DNA of 64,000 bases, taken from Acuticoccus sp. I52.16.1 (lineage in GTDB: Bacteria > Pseudomonadota > Alphaproteobacteria > Rhizobiales > Amorphaceae). Below are positions 63,734-64,000 of this stretch, piece after piece (the first letter of the stretch is position 1; the number at the start of each line of letters is the position of its first letter). Position numbers and translations under genes: made by a program. Where the stretch lies: assembly GCF_022865125.1 (NCBI RefSeq), contig NZ_CP094828.1, positions 620,001 to 684,000 on the forward strand, given 5' to 3'. A model generated the notes under the pieces. The model was not told where the DNA came from and searched no databases. It worked only from the letters and a program-made list of their open reading frames with translations.

Positions 63734-64000
63734 CTAAAAGACGAACGAGGGTTCGCTCTTGAAGCCCGGCAGCACGGTTGCCGCGGCATTGAAGGCGAAT
63801 CGCATGGAGACGCCGTGCTCGCCCTTGGTGAAGATCTGGGCCCGGCCGGAGAGCCCTTCGCCGTAGACCGCGACCAGGCGGCCGCCGACCTTCAGCTGCT
63901 CGGTCAGTGCCGTGGGCTCCACCAGGATCGCACCGTCGACGAAGATCACGTCGTAGGGGGCCTCCTTCGGCCAGCCGGCCTCCAGCGGGCCGCTGACGAC
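63734..64000 (-). CDS. Protein-L-isoaspartate O-methyltransferase family protein, C-terminal part
   Basis: The 89 visible residues include YDVIFVDGAILVEPTALTEQ and LKVGGRLVAVYGEG, the last strands of the Rossmann-like methyltransferase fold in Pcm proteins, followed by FTKGEHGVSMRFAFNAAATV. In rhizobia a shortened Pcm-like protein commonly precedes tolC, as here (216 nt upstream). The cofactor motif I lies outside the window, so activity cannot be judged. Confidence 0.85.
   Translation of the reverse strand, partial: VVSGPLEAGWPKEAPYDVIFVDGAILVEPTALTEQLKVGGRLVAVYGEGLSGRAQIFTKGEHGVSMRFAFNAAATVLPGFKSEPSFVF

Overview
The window is a GC-rich (roughly 70%) chromosomal segment, densely coded, with many GTG and TTG starts and overlapping stop/start junctions. 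Its gene content points to an alphaproteobacterium of the Hyphomicrobiales (Rhizobiales): a Usg gene, a def-fmt-truA group, two TRAP transporters, a branched-chain-type amide ABC transporter, RTX exoproteins, and a TolC gene beside a Pcm-like methyltransferase gene. The genus cannot be told from the sequence alone.

Layout. (1) 1-1.93 kb, minus strand: TRAP transporter dctP-dctQ-dctM, dctM cut by the window edge. (2) 2.0-11.9 kb, housekeeping: Uup-type ABC-F ATPase, SpoU methyltransferase, the minus-strand group def, fmt, truA, mtnP, apt, then a D-2-hydroxyacid dehydrogenase and a dihydropyrimidinase. (3) 12-18.5 kb: poorly characterised envelope and hypothetical genes, namely a secreted Ala/Pro-rich protein, a zinc-ribbon membrane protein, two tandem PH-domain proteins, Usg, a YihY/BrkB protein and a degenerate HD-like protein. 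(4) 18.8-25 kb, carbon metabolism: TIM-barrel isomerase-like protein, PQQ-type aldose dehydrogenase, 3-oxoacid CoA-transferase A and B, and an enoyl-CoA hydratase/3-hydroxyacyl-CoA dehydrogenase. (5) 25.3-27.5 kb: two overlapping glycosyltransferase-like genes. (6) 27.6-29.6 kb: a divergent LysR/YeiH pair. (7) 29.6-30.7 kb: a complete IS630-family element with a frameshift-type transposase, inserted at the shared stop region of two convergent genes.

(8) 30.7-40.3 kb, minus strand, is the most unusual part. An operon-like block runs SPFH/flotillin protein, substrate-binding protein, two permeases, LivG/UrtD-type ATPase, a LivF/UrtE-type ATPase fused in frame to an amidase-signature enzyme, and a second free amidase. 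The simplest reading is an amide importer physically tied to the enzyme that hydrolyses its cargo. (9) 40.7-48.0 kb: a TakP-like TRAP transporter flanked by a CSS-EAL protein and a GGDEF-EAL protein. (10) 48.2 kb: tRNA-Gln(CTG). (11) 48.6-54.4 kb: GntR regulator and an RND efflux pair whose adaptor carries a long low-complexity insertion. (12) 54.5-64 kb, minus strand: a subtilisin/P-domain/RTX protease, a large RTX protein, TolC, and the end of a Pcm-like methyltransferase gene. The RTX proteins lack Sec signals and share a C-terminal module ending in DFIL, so type I secretion is expected. TolC is nearby, but no type I ABC/HlyD pair lies in the window.
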